A stretch of DNA of 64,000 nucleotides, from positions 1-64,000 of the forward strand of contig JACQZW010000039.1 in the NCBI GenBank assembly GCA_016213675.1. Direction: 5' to 3'. This document shows, piece by piece, positions 56,777-64,000 of the stretch. The stretch is from Acidobacteriota bacterium (lineage in GTDB: Bacteria > Acidobacteriota > Thermoanaerobaculia > Thermoanaerobaculales > Thermoanaerobaculaceae). A program made the position numbers and the translations under genes. The stretch's first letter is position 1, and each line of letters opens with the position of its first letter. The notes below the pieces were generated by a model that was not told where the DNA came from, ran no database searches, and saw only the letters and a program-made list of their open reading frames with translations.

Positions 56777-57679
56777 ATGATCCGCAGGTTCCTGGCACTC
56801 ACCCTGGCCCTCGCAGCCGCCGGCACGGCCGCCGGACGCGAGCTGACCTCGTCCTACGTCATCACGGCGGTGGCCAACACCCCGGGGCTGGATGGAACCG
56901 ACTGGCACTCCGACGTCACCATCTACAACCCGCACGCCTTCGAGCTGCCGATCGTGATGCAGCTCCTGCCCTCGAACCGCAACAACACGGGCGCCGTGCC
57001 GACCGTCGAGCTCTCGGTCCTGCCGTACGAGACCCTCAACCTGTGGGACATCCTCGGCCCCGACGGGTTCGCCGCCCGCGGCAGCACGGGCGCGTTGCTC
57101 GTCTATGCCGACGACCAGCGGATCACCTGCCCGAGCCTGGAGAGCCTGTGTGACTTCGTGGTCTTCGCCCGCACCTACACGCTCAACCCGAGGCAGGGGG
57201 GAGGGGAGTTCGGCCAGGCCGTGCCCGGGTTCCCCGCCAACCTCGGCATGGACTGGACGGTCATGGGCTACCTGCCGCAGGTGTCCGACGACGGCGACTT
57301 CCGGACCAACGTCGGTGTGGCCTCGATAACCCCCGGGTGGGTGAAGGTGAGGACCGACCTCCAGGACCCGGACGGCAACATCATCGATCGGCGCGACCAC
57401 ATGATCCCTCCGTACGGCCACGTCCAGTGGCGACTCGAGCAGGGCGTCACCGGCGGGACCGTCGCGGCGTACATCGTCGAGGCGCCCGACGACGCCATCG
57501 TCTACCCCTACGCCTCGACCGTGAACTGGCAGACCGGCGACGCGGTGAACATCGAGTCGCACCTCACCGCCGTCGGGATCTCGGCGCAGTCGTCGACGAT
57601 GCGGGCGCCGCGCCAGAAGCCGGGGCGGCTCCCGGTCCCGTCGTTCTCCCCGGAAAGGCTCCGGACGCGCGCCCGCTGA
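56777..57679 (+). CDS. Secreted beta-sandwich protein
   Basis: 300 residues. Signal peptide MIRRFLALTLALAAAGTAAG then a beta-rich body: SSYVITAVANTPGLDGTDWH, SDVTIYNPHAFELPIVMQLL, and later FRTNVGVASITPGWVKVR and GTVAAYIVEAPDDAIVYPYA. Similar secreted proteins with 'WHSDVTIYNP' are common in Acidobacteria, with unknown role. TTGGAGGTG precedes the ATG at 56777. The C-terminal tail is basic and Pro-rich. Confidence 0.65.
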   Translation: MIRRFLALTLALAAAGTAAGRELTSSYVITAVANTPGLDGTDWHSDVTIYNPHAFELPIVMQLLPSNRNNTGAVPTVELSVLPYETLNLWDILGPDGFAARGSTGALLVYADDQRITCPSLESLCDFVVFARTYTLNPRQGGGEFGQAVPGFPANLGMDWTVMGYLPQVSDDGDFRTNVGVASITPGWVKVRTDLQDPDGNIIDRRDHMIPPYGHVQWRLEQGVTGGTVAAYIVEAPDDAIVYPYASTVNWQTGDAVNIESHLTAVGISAQSSTMRAPRQKPGRLPVPSFSPERLRTRAR

Positions 57680-57737
57680 GGCCTGTGACGACCCGAACGA
57701 GCGCGACGGCACCGGCACTCTGACCGCCAGCCCTTGT

Positions 57738-57743
57738 TACAAT
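57738..57743 (+). promoter_or_regulatory. -10 hexamer TACAAT for the signalling operon, leaderless type
   Basis: TACAAT ends 6 nt before the GTG at 57750, with no Shine-Dalgarno sequence. Confidence 0.5.
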
Positions 57744-57749
57744 GCCGCC

Positions 57750-58895
57750 GTGTCCGATCAAGGGAACCAGCGGTGTCCGCACGTGCTCGTCGGCGTTCGC
57801 GAGGACGAGGCCCGCGAGTGGATCGTCGCTTCGCTCCGCACCGCCCTGCCGGGCGTCGAGATCCGGTCGGCTGCCGACGACGCCGCGGCCGGCGAAGCGT
57901 TGCGCGCGGGGCAGGTGGATGTCCTCCTTTCCGAGTTTCCGGGGAACGACGACGCCGGCGCCCGGTCTGGGCATGGTGAAGGAGACTATGGCGGCGCCTT
58001 CGTCATCGTCCTCGCGGACCCCGGCGCTGGGGGGCAGCTCGTCGGCCTGTCCGGCCGTCCGGCCGACGACTTCCTGCTCAAGCCGGTCCGCATCGAAGAG
58101 CTCGTGATGCGGGTTCAGGCCGGACTGCACCGGGCGGCCGACCCGGTCCGGCTGGCTGAACGGGCCGCCGAGCTCGAGCGACTGGTCGCCCGCCAGAGCG
58201 AGTTCCTCTCCCTGGTCTCCCACGAGATCCGCACGCCGCTATCGGCAATCCAGTCGTCGGCCAACATCCTCCTCCGTTACAGCAGGCAGCGCCCCGAGTC
58301 GGTGGAGCGCTTCGCGCGGGTCATCCACCAGGAGGGGCAGCGACTCACCCGGCTGATCAACAACCTCCTCGACCTCGCCAAGATCGAGTCGGGCGAGGTC
58401 GAGTGGCGCTTCGAGCCGACGCCCTTGGGCGGGATCCTCGATCGGGTCCGCGAGTCGTTCGCCGCGGCGCTCGGCGAGCGCAGTCTCCGCCTATCCGTCG
58501 ACGTACAGCCCGCGCCGCTGGCGCTGATCGTCGACCGGGACAAGCTGACTCAGGTACTCCTCAACCTGGTCTCCAACGCCGTCAAGCACTCACCTGCCGG
58601 TGGAGAGGTCTCGGTGCGCTGCAGCGAGCGTCAGGGAGGCCTGGTCCGTATCGAGGTGGAGGATCAGGGCGACGGCGTCCCCCCGGGCGACGTGGAACGG
58701 ATCTTCGAGCGCTTCCAGCAGCTCGAGAGCGGCGACGAGCGCACTGGAACAGGTTTGGGCCTGGCGATCTCGCGACAGATCGTCGAGCACCACGGCGGAC
58801 GGATCTGGGCCGAGGCGCAGCAGGCCAAGGGTGCCCTCTTCGTAGTCGAGTTGCCGGGTGGGCCCCGTCCCGAGGCGACCGATGGTCCAGTTTGA
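57750..58895 (+). CDS. Histidine kinase with a degenerate receiver-like N-terminus
   Basis: 381 residues, no membrane span. Residues 10-125 fold like a receiver but lack the phospho-acceptor Asp (DVLLSEFPGND in place of LLLD..MP) while keeping the C-terminal Lys-Pro (LLKPVRIEELV). HisKA follows (LSLVSHEIRTPLSAIQSSAN), then HATPase (NLVSNAVKHS, VEDQGDGVPPGDVERIF, GTGLGLAISRQIVEHHGG). As a soluble kinase with a pseudo-receiver it probably responds to a protein partner. The GTPase-kinase gene overlaps its last 14 bases. Confidence 0.9.
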   Translation: MSDQGNQRCPHVLVGVREDEAREWIVASLRTALPGVEIRSAADDAAAGEALRAGQVDVLLSEFPGNDDAGARSGHGEGDYGGAFVIVLADPGAGGQLVGLSGRPADDFLLKPVRIEELVMRVQAGLHRAADPVRLAERAAELERLVARQSEFLSLVSHEIRTPLSAIQSSANILLRYSRQRPESVERFARVIHQEGQRLTRLINNLLDLAKIESGEVEWRFEPTPLGGILDRVRESFAAALGERSLRLSVDVQPAPLALIVDRDKLTQVLLNLVSNAVKHSPAGGEVSVRCSERQGGLVRIEVEDQGDGVPPGDVERIFERFQQLESGDERTGTGLGLAISRQIVEHHGGRIWAEAQQAKGALFVVELPGGPRPEATDGPV

Positions 58896-61059
58896 CAACC
58901 AGTCCAAACAGGTCAAGCTGAAGGTCGTCTACTACGGCCCGGCACTCGGCGGCAAGACGACGAGCCTGCAGCACGTCCACCGGGTCACCGATCCGTCCCG
59001 CCGCACCAAGCTCTACGCGCTCAACACCGCCTCCGACCGGACGCTGTTCTTCGACCTGCTGGCCCTCGACCTTGGGCGGGTTCGGGGGTACCGGGTCACA
59101 CTCCAGCTTTTCACCGTGCCGGGCCAGGTCCAGTACAACGCGACCCGGCGCGCCGTCCTCGCCGGCGCTGACGGCATCGTCTTCGTGGCGGACTCGCAGC
59201 GCGCCCAGGCGAGGGCCAACGAGGAGAGCCTGGCGAACCTGGCGGAGAACCTGCGCTCGAACGGCCTCGATCCCGATGTCATCCCGATCGTCCTGCAGTA
59301 CAACAAGCGCGACCTGCCGGACGCGATGGGACGCGCCGAGGCGGAACGCTCGCTGAACCCGCGCGGGTCGCCGGCGTTTGAGACGGTCGCCACGACCGGG
59401 TTCGGGGTGATGGAAGCCTTCATCGCCATCGTCCAGGCGGCCGTCGTCTCGGTGGGCGACCGGCTCGGTCTGTCGGAGAGGCCGGAGGCGATCCCGAAGC
59501 TCCTGGACAGCGTGCGCGCCGCGCTACTGCCGCTTCTTCCCGGGACCGGGTCGCCGGCCGCGGAGCCGGCGGTGGTGTTGCGCCCGGTCTCCGGCAACGC
59601 GGCCCTGGACCAGGACGAGCTGCTCGCCGAGGCGGTGCGCGCCAACATGGCGATGACGGACCTCACCGCGCGGCTCGACCGGCTGAGCCAGGACCTCGAC
59701 CGCCGCGTCGGGCAGCTCCGTGCCATCAACGAGTTTGGCCGGCTGATGTCGCAGGCCCGGGAGCCCGAAGAGGTCACGTCGGGCATCCTCGATCGGCTGC
59801 TGGCGGACCTTCGCGTCGCCAGCGGGTCGCTGCTCCTGGTGAACGAGGAAGGTGAGCTGGTCGAGATCCTCCGCCGGGGGCTCGAGGCGGAACCGATGCT
59901 GCAGGCGGACAGTGCCGGCCGACCGGCGATCGCGGCTGTTCTGGAGACGAGGCAGCCCGCCGTCACACGCCTGGACGACCTCGAGACCGGCCAGCTCGCC
60001 GCCGCCCCCTGGCTGACGGTGCTCCAGGAGCTCGGACTGGTCGCCGCGCTGGCCGTGCCGCTGGTCGCGCAGGACAGGGCAGTGGGGGTGGTGACCTGCT
60101 ACGCCGACGCGTCGAGAGGCGCGTTTGAGGACGAGGACCTCGAGCTCGCCTCGGTACTGGCGGGCAACGCCGCGACCGCCATGGCCAACGCCCGCGCCTG
60201 GCGCTCGCTCGAGCAGCTCAACCGGTCGCTGGAGGATGCGGTCGCGGCGCGGACCCGCGAGCTCGAGCAGGCGTTGGTGCGCGCCCACGGCCTGGCCGAG
60301 GAGGTGGAGGACCGGAACGCCGAGCTCAAGGCCGCCAACCTCCAGCTTCGCGACCTCGAGCGTCTCAAGGGCGACCTCCTGGACCGGGTCGCACACGAGC
60401 TCAACACGCCGGTCACCGCGATCCAGACGGCGGCGCGCATCCTCGCGAAGTACGAGGAGGTGCCGGCGGAGAGGGCGGCCAGGTTCGTCGGGATCATCGA
60501 GCGCGAGGCGACCCGGCTCGCCGAGCTGATCGCCTCGGCGCTGCAGGCGGTGGTGTTGGGCCTGGCGGAGGGACGGCCGGCCGCGGCGCCGGTCGTGGTC
60601 GCCGACCTGCTCAGGCGGGTGCTGGCGCCGCTCAAGGGCGAGATCAACGAGCGCCGGCTCGCGCTCCAGGTCCGCGTGGCCGCCGGGCTCGACTCGGTCG
60701 AGGGCGACGGCGAGCAGCTCGAGTCGGCGCTGCGGGCGGTGGTGCGCAACGCGGTGGAGTTCAGCCGCGAGGGCGGCGCGGTGACGCTGACGGTGCGGCC
60801 GGTGCGACGAGACGCGGGCTCGTGGGTCGAGATGCGCGTGCAGGACGCCGGCGTGGGGATCGCGCCCGAGGATCTCCCGCACGTCACCGAGGTGTTCTGG
60901 CAGGGCGGCAACATGTTGACCGGCAAGCCGCACGGACTGGGCCTGGGTCTCGCCGTGGCCCGGAGGGTGGCGGAGAACCATGGCGGGGAGCTCGAGATCG
61001 TGTCCGCGCCGGATGCCGGAACCACCGTGACCCTCCTCCTGCCCAGGGGCCCGGCGTAA
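58882..61059 (+). CDS. MglA-like GTPase fused to GAF and histidine kinase domains
   Basis: 725 residues. Residues 1-195 are a small Ras-like GTPase: P-loop YYGPALGGKTTS (Lys25), switch region TVPGQVQYNATRRAVLAGAD (78 onward), VFVADSQ, and NKRDLP at 141-146. A coiled region leads to a GAF-like domain (about 290-430), a second coiled coil, HisKA with DRVAHELNTPVTAIQT (His505) and HATPase (AVVRNAVEFS, VQDAGVGIAPEDLPHV, HGLGLGLAVARRVAENHGG). The P-loop and switch match MglA, the polarity GTPase of gliding and twitching motility. Fusion suggests nucleotide state controls kinase output. Confidence 0.9.
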   Translation: MVQFDNQSKQVKLKVVYYGPALGGKTTSLQHVHRVTDPSRRTKLYALNTASDRTLFFDLLALDLGRVRGYRVTLQLFTVPGQVQYNATRRAVLAGADGIVFVADSQRAQARANEESLANLAENLRSNGLDPDVIPIVLQYNKRDLPDAMGRAEAERSLNPRGSPAFETVATTGFGVMEAFIAIVQAAVVSVGDRLGLSERPEAIPKLLDSVRAALLPLLPGTGSPAAEPAVVLRPVSGNAALDQDELLAEAVRANMAMTDLTARLDRLSQDLDRRVGQLRAINEFGRLMSQAREPEEVTSGILDRLLADLRVASGSLLLVNEEGELVEILRRGLEAEPMLQADSAGRPAIAAVLETRQPAVTRLDDLETGQLAAAPWLTVLQELGLVAALAVPLVAQDRAVGVVTCYADASRGAFEDEDLELASVLAGNAATAMANARAWRSLEQLNRSLEDAVAARTRELEQALVRAHGLAEEVEDRNAELKAANLQLRDLERLKGDLLDRVAHELNTPVTAIQTAARILAKYEEVPAERAARFVGIIEREATRLAELIASALQAVVLGLAEGRPAAAPVVVADLLRRVLAPLKGEINERRLALQVRVAAGLDSVEGDGEQLESALRAVVRNAVEFSREGGAVTLTVRPVRRDAGSWVEMRVQDAGVGIAPEDLPHVTEVFWQGGNMLTGKPHGLGLGLAVARRVAENHGGELEIVSAPDAGTTVTLLLPRGPA

Positions 61060-61448
61060 TGGCAGGGGGTGCGCCGAGCAGGCCGCTCGTGCTGGTCGCC
61101 GACGACGAGCCCAGCATCCGCGAGACGGTGTCATTCATCCTCGAGATGGAGGGCTTCGCGGTGGCCGGGGCCGAGGACGGCGAGCAGGCGCTCGCCGAGA
61201 TCCGGCGACTCCGCCCGCCGGTCGTGCTCCTCGACGGGATGATGCCGCTCCGGGACGGGTTCGACGTCTGCCGGGAGGTGAAGGCCGACCCGGAGCTCGC
61301 CGCGGTCAAGATCGTGATGCTCACGGCGCTCGGGCAGAAGACGGACCGGGAGAAGGCGGTGGCGGCCGGTGCCGACGTCTACATCACAAAGCCCTTCGAC
61401 GAGGACGAGCTGCTGGCGCTGCTGCGAAGGCTCACTGCGGGAAGCTGA
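61059..61448 (+). CDS. Stand-alone response regulator receiver
   Basis: 129 residues. A canonical receiver: VLVADDEPSIRET (acidic pair), VVLLDGMMPLRDGFD with Asp59, KIVMLTALGQ and VYITKPFDEDE with the conserved Lys. No output domain, so it signals by protein contact, like CheY or PilG. Its ATG overlaps the kinase stop (TAATG), making it the natural target of the two upstream kinases. The TGA stop is the first three bases of a 7-bp-period array. Confidence 0.92.
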   Translation: MAGGAPSRPLVLVADDEPSIRETVSFILEMEGFAVAGAEDGEQALAEIRRLRPPVVLLDGMMPLRDGFDVCREVKADPELAAVKIVMLTALGQKTDREKAVAAGADVYITKPFDEDELLALLRRLTAGS

Positions 61449-61501
61449 CAGCCAACGACTGACAGCCAGAAGCCAACAGCCGACAGCTCACAGCTCTCCC
61501 C
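61446..61501. repeat. 7-bp-period array starting at a stop codon
   Basis: TGACAGC, CAACGAC, TGACAGC, CAGAAGC, CAACAGC, CGACAGC, TCACAGC, TCTCCCC: eight heptamers whose first three bases are the TGA of the response-regulator gene. This array follows a gene whose downstream neighbour is co-directional, not convergent. Confidence 0.82.
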
Positions 61502-61566
61502 CTCCCGCCCCACACAGCAAGGCCACCGCCCACCCGCCTCCGCCCGTCCTGCCCGGCGAAGGGCGG

Positions 61567-61572
61567 TAGACT
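61567..61572 (+). promoter_or_regulatory. -10 hexamer TAGACT, leaderless type
   Basis: TAGACT ends 6 nt before the ATG of the ATP-grasp gene at 61579; no Shine-Dalgarno sequence. Confidence 0.5.
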
Positions 61573-61578
61573 CGCGAC

Positions 61579-62460
61579 ATGGCGACGTTCGCGGTCCTCG
61601 CGGCTCGGCCCGACCTGGGCATCTACCACGATCTCGGTGTCACCGCGCGCCGGCTCGGCCACGTCCTCGAGGTCCTCGACAGCACGACCCTCATCGCCCG
61701 CGCGCACCCTCCCGAGGTCTTGCGGGGCGGGGCCCGGCTCGACCCCGGCGCGTTCGCCGCCGTCCTCCCGCGGGTCGGCAACTGGCGTCCGGATTCGACC
61801 CTCGCCGTGCTCGTGGCGTTCCAGGCTGCCGGGGTGCCCTCGCTCAACCGCCCGGCCGCGATCCGTCGCGGCCGGGACCACTGGCGCACCGCGGCCGCGC
61901 TCGGCGCCGCCGGGCTGCCTCACCCGGACACCGTGGCAGGCGCCGAACCGGAGGCGCTGGCGGTCGCCGCTTCCGCCGTCTGCTCGTTCCCCTGCGTGGT
62001 CAAGCAGCGCCGCTCGCGCCAGGGGGTCGGCGTCATCCGCTGTTCCACGCGGGCCGAGCTCGAGGCGGTCCTCGACTCGCTCTGGCGACTCGGCGACGAA
62101 GTCGTCGTGCAGCGCTTCTGTCCCCCCGGCGGGATCAGCCGCAGGGTGCTCGTCCTCGACGGCGAGGTGCTGGGCGCCACCGAGCACGTGGCGGCGCCCG
62201 GCGAGTTTCGCGCCAACGCGGCCCGTGGCGGCGCCGTCCGCGGCATCGAGCTCGAGGGAGCCCAGGCGGACCTGGCCGTGGCCGCTGCGGCCCAGGTCGG
62301 GCTGGGGTTCGCCGGCGTCGACCTGCTGCCCGACGGCGAGCACTGGGTGATCGGCGAGGTCAACCCGTCCCCAGGCTGGACCCACTTCACGGCGGCCACC
62401 GGTGTCGCCGTCGGCGAGCGGCTCGTCCTCGCACTCGCTCGCCTGGGGGGGAACGCGTGA
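61579..62460 (+). CDS. RimK-like ATP-grasp ligase
   Basis: 293 residues. An N-terminal pre-ATP-grasp domain is followed by PCVVKQRRSRQGVGVIR (ATP-binding Lys and Gly-rich loop), VVVQRFCPPGGISRRVLVLD, VRGIELEGAQADLAVAAAAQ and FAGVDLLPDGEHWVIGEVNP with the metal-binding Glu-x-Asn. The pattern is that of RimK/GshB-like carboxylate-amine ligases, which add an amino acid to a protein or peptide carboxylate. The substrate is unknown. The stop overlaps the methyltransferase start, so both may act on ribosome components; that is inference. Confidence 0.82.
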   Translation: MATFAVLAARPDLGIYHDLGVTARRLGHVLEVLDSTTLIARAHPPEVLRGGARLDPGAFAAVLPRVGNWRPDSTLAVLVAFQAAGVPSLNRPAAIRRGRDHWRTAAALGAAGLPHPDTVAGAEPEALAVAASAVCSFPCVVKQRRSRQGVGVIRCSTRAELEAVLDSLWRLGDEVVVQRFCPPGGISRRVLVLDGEVLGATEHVAAPGEFRANAARGGAVRGIELEGAQADLAVAAAAQVGLGFAGVDLLPDGEHWVIGEVNPSPGWTHFTAATGVAVGERLVLALARLGGNA

Positions 62461-63644
62461 GCGACCCGTTTCGCGTCACCGACACGGTGCGTCTCCAGCC
62501 CGGCCGCGAGGCCTCGGTGTTGCGGGGGCATCCCTGGATCTACTCCGGCGGGCTCGCCGACGCGCGGCCCACCGGGATCGCCCCGGTCCGTGTCGTCGAC
62601 GCGAACGGCCACGGCCTCGGCGTCGCGCTGCCGGGCTCCTCGGGCGGGTCGCTGGCGCTCCGCATGGTCGCCTGGGGCGAGGAACGCTGGGGCGCGGAGC
62701 TGCTGCGCCAACGGCTGGCGGAGGCCGTGGCCCTACGCGACCGGCTCGCCATCGACAGCGACGCGATGCGCCTGGTCCATGCCGAGGGCGACGGGCTCGG
62801 CGGCCTGGTGGTGGACCGCTACGGCGACACCGCCGTCCTGGAGGTCTACGAGCCGGCCTGGCAGCCGGTGCTCGGCACCGTTGTCTCCTTCCTCACCGAC
62901 ACGCTGCACGTCTCGGGCGTGCTCCTCCGGCGGGGCTACGAGCGCCGCTCGACCCCCGAGCCGGTGGTCGGGCCCCTTCCGGCCGCACCGGTGGAGATCC
63001 GCGAAGGCCGCGCGCGTCTGCCGGTCGACCTGGTGCGGGGGCAGAAGACCGGCTTCTTCCTCGACCAGCGCGAGAATCGCCGGCGCCTCGGCGAGGTCGC
63101 CCGCGGTGCGACGGTGCTCAACCTGTTCTCCTACTCGGGCGCCTTCGCGATCGCGGCGTTGCTCGGCGGCGCCCGGCGGGCCGTCAACGTTGACGCGTCG
63201 CGCGACGCACTCGGTCTGGCCCGGCAGGCGTACGGGCTGAACGACCTCGAGGCGCGCGACGAGGACTTCCTCGCCGGCGACGCCTTCACCGTCGCCCGCG
63301 AGCTGGCGTCGCGCGGCGAGCGCTTCGACCTCGTGGTCGTGGACCCGCCCGCGTTCGTCCGGCGACGGGCGGAGCTCGAGGGCGGGCTGCGGGGCTACAA
63401 GGACGTCAACCTGCAGGCGCTCCGCCTGGTCGCGCTGGGCGGCCTGCTGCTCACCTGCTCGTGCTCGGCGTTGGTCGACGAAGAGGCCTTCGGCGGGGCG
63501 TTGCTGGCCGCCGCCGTCGACGCCGGCCGGACGGTCCGCATCCTCGAGCGGCGCTCGGCCGCCCCGGACCACCCGGTCGCGCTGGCCTGCCCCGAGAGCC
63601 GGCACCTCAAGGCCTGGTTGTGCGAGGTGCGGGCGAGAAGATAG
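62457..63644 (+). CDS. rlmI: RlmI-like 23S rRNA cytosine-C5 methyltransferase
   Basis: 395 residues. An N-terminal PUA-like domain (VRLQPGREASVLRGHPWIYS) precedes RLVHAEGDGLGGLVVDRYGD, RGQKTGFFLDQRENRR, the SAM site VLNLFSYSGAFAIAALLGGA, LVVVDPPAFVRRRAELEGG and LLLTCSCSALVDEEAF. This is the RlmI/YccW class that makes m5C1962 in 23S rRNA. GTG 62457 overlaps the ATP-grasp stop (GTGA). The TAG stop is followed at once by a 7-bp-period array. Confidence 0.92.
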   Translation: MSDPFRVTDTVRLQPGREASVLRGHPWIYSGGLADARPTGIAPVRVVDANGHGLGVALPGSSGGSLALRMVAWGEERWGAELLRQRLAEAVALRDRLAIDSDAMRLVHAEGDGLGGLVVDRYGDTAVLEVYEPAWQPVLGTVVSFLTDTLHVSGVLLRRGYERRSTPEPVVGPLPAAPVEIREGRARLPVDLVRGQKTGFFLDQRENRRRLGEVARGATVLNLFSYSGAFAIAALLGGARRAVNVDASRDALGLARQAYGLNDLEARDEDFLAGDAFTVARELASRGERFDLVVVDPPAFVRRRAELEGGLRGYKDVNLQALRLVALGGLLLTCSCSALVDEEAFGGALLAAAVDAGRTVRILERRSAAPDHPVALACPESRHLKAWLCEVRARR

Positions 63645-63679
63645 GCAACAGGGGACAGGGGCCGGACCCGAGCCCCGAG
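63645..63679. repeat. 7-bp-period array after the rlmI-like stop
   Basis: After TAG come GCAACAG, GGGACAG, GGGCCGG, ACCCGAG and CCCCGAG. It resembles the G-rich arrays at 10961 and 19434 read from their stops. The next gene lies in the same direction. Confidence 0.65.
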
Positions 63680-63816
63680 CGCGGTAACGGCGGTCCGGCT
63701 CGCTCGCGGCGGGTGGACGCGCTAGACTGAACTGGTCACGCGACGGGGCCAACGAGATCTCAGCGAGGTGTTCCCGGATGTCACACTCGCGCCCCATCGA
63801 GAGGGAGGTGGCGGGC

Positions 63817-64000
63817 ATGAGCGACGTGTCCTGCGGTGGATCCCACGCCCCTGCAAGAGATCCGGTGCTTGGTACGGAGATTGCTGTACGTAACAGACGA
63901 GTCATGCGTCTGCCCACTCACCACCGCCGGCAACGGGGCGTCACGCTCATCGAGATGCTGACCGTGCTGCTCCTCTTCGGCCTGATCGCGCTGATCGGCA
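63817..64000 (+). CDS. Type IV prepilin-like protein, cut by the window edge
   Basis: The frame runs off the right end. It contains RRQRGVTLIEMLTVLLLFGL, the prepilin motif: cleavage after Gly, then Val-Thr-Leu-Ile-Glu with Glu at +5 and a hydrophobic helix. GAGGGAGG 8 nt before ATG 63817 favours this start, giving a leader of about 41 residues before cleavage; an ATG at 63904 would give a more usual 12-residue leader. It is probably a pilin, minor pilin or type II secretion pseudopilin; the remainder lies outside the window. Confidence 0.8.
   Translation, partial: MSDVSCGGSHAPARDPVLGTEIAVRNRRVMRLPTHHRRQRGVTLIEMLTVLLLFGLIALIG

Overview
The window reads as chromosomal DNA of a high-GC Gram-negative bacterium. 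Envelope genes (bamD, rseP, tatA, uppS-cdsA-dxr, a LysM protein, a TonB C-terminal domain) show two membranes. The mix of an NtrY-type kinase paired with DUF4390, a DUF4388 (PATAN) protein, a gingipain-family (C25) protease, an MglA-like GTPase and Pro/Ala-rich Ser/Thr kinases suggests Acidobacteriota (perhaps Thermoanaerobaculia-like) or a related deep lineage. That placement is inference. Nothing marks an integrated phage, plasmid or insertion sequence, and I saw no rRNA, tRNA or CRISPR array.

Layout. 1-460 holds stacked intergenic repeats and no convincing gene. 461-5527 encodes the helicase Lhr and an alkyl-DNA methyltransferase (repair). 5549-10884 holds two glycosyltransferases around a secreted C25 protease and a small Fn3-like secreted protein. 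10989-12925 (minus) is an HD-GYP phosphodiesterase coupled to smpB. 13084-18443 is DUF4390, an NtrY-like kinase, a TPR membrane protein and a small RDD-like protein. 18430-20154 has DUF4177, a dolichyl-phosphate-type glycosyltransferase and a zinc-ribbon membrane protein. 20380-31488 is one long minus-strand block: a receiver-like/Ser-Thr kinase/TonB fusion, a coiled-coil protein, a BtuFCD-like importer, then accD, folC, dgt, rpiB and glyA. 31745-33933 is the YebC family regulator, ruvC and DUF4388. 34080-37820 holds ftsEX, pgeF and rlmN. 37877-39798 holds a secreted unknown, an APH-type kinase and tatA (59 aa). 39795-43957 is a minus-strand envelope operon (PASTA protein, rpe, bamD, LysM protein, Fis-type HTH, lytic transglycosylase). 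43984-49810 is nfo facing truA-uppS-cdsA-dxr-rseP. 49896-57679 carries fadD, a HAD phosphatase, a 'VQTED' family protein, proline dehydrogenase, comFC and several secreted unknowns. 57750-61448 is a three-gene signalling operon: histidine kinase, MglA-like GTPase fused to a histidine kinase, and a response regulator. 61579-63644 is an ATP-grasp enzyme and an RlmI-like methyltransferase. The right edge cuts a type IV prepilin-like gene.

Two genome-wide traits stand out. First, many starts have a TANNNT hexamer 4-10 nt upstream and no Shine-Dalgarno sequence, the signature of leaderless transcripts. Second, intergenic arrays with an exact 7-bp period, different in sequence at each locus and often with internally complementary arms, sit directly after stop codons. 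They occupy seven of the eight convergent gaps longer than 30 bp, follow two further genes, and interrupt folC in frame. The strongest protein-level novelties are the kinase-TonB fusion at the head of a B12/iron-type importer operon and the GTPase-histidine kinase fusion.
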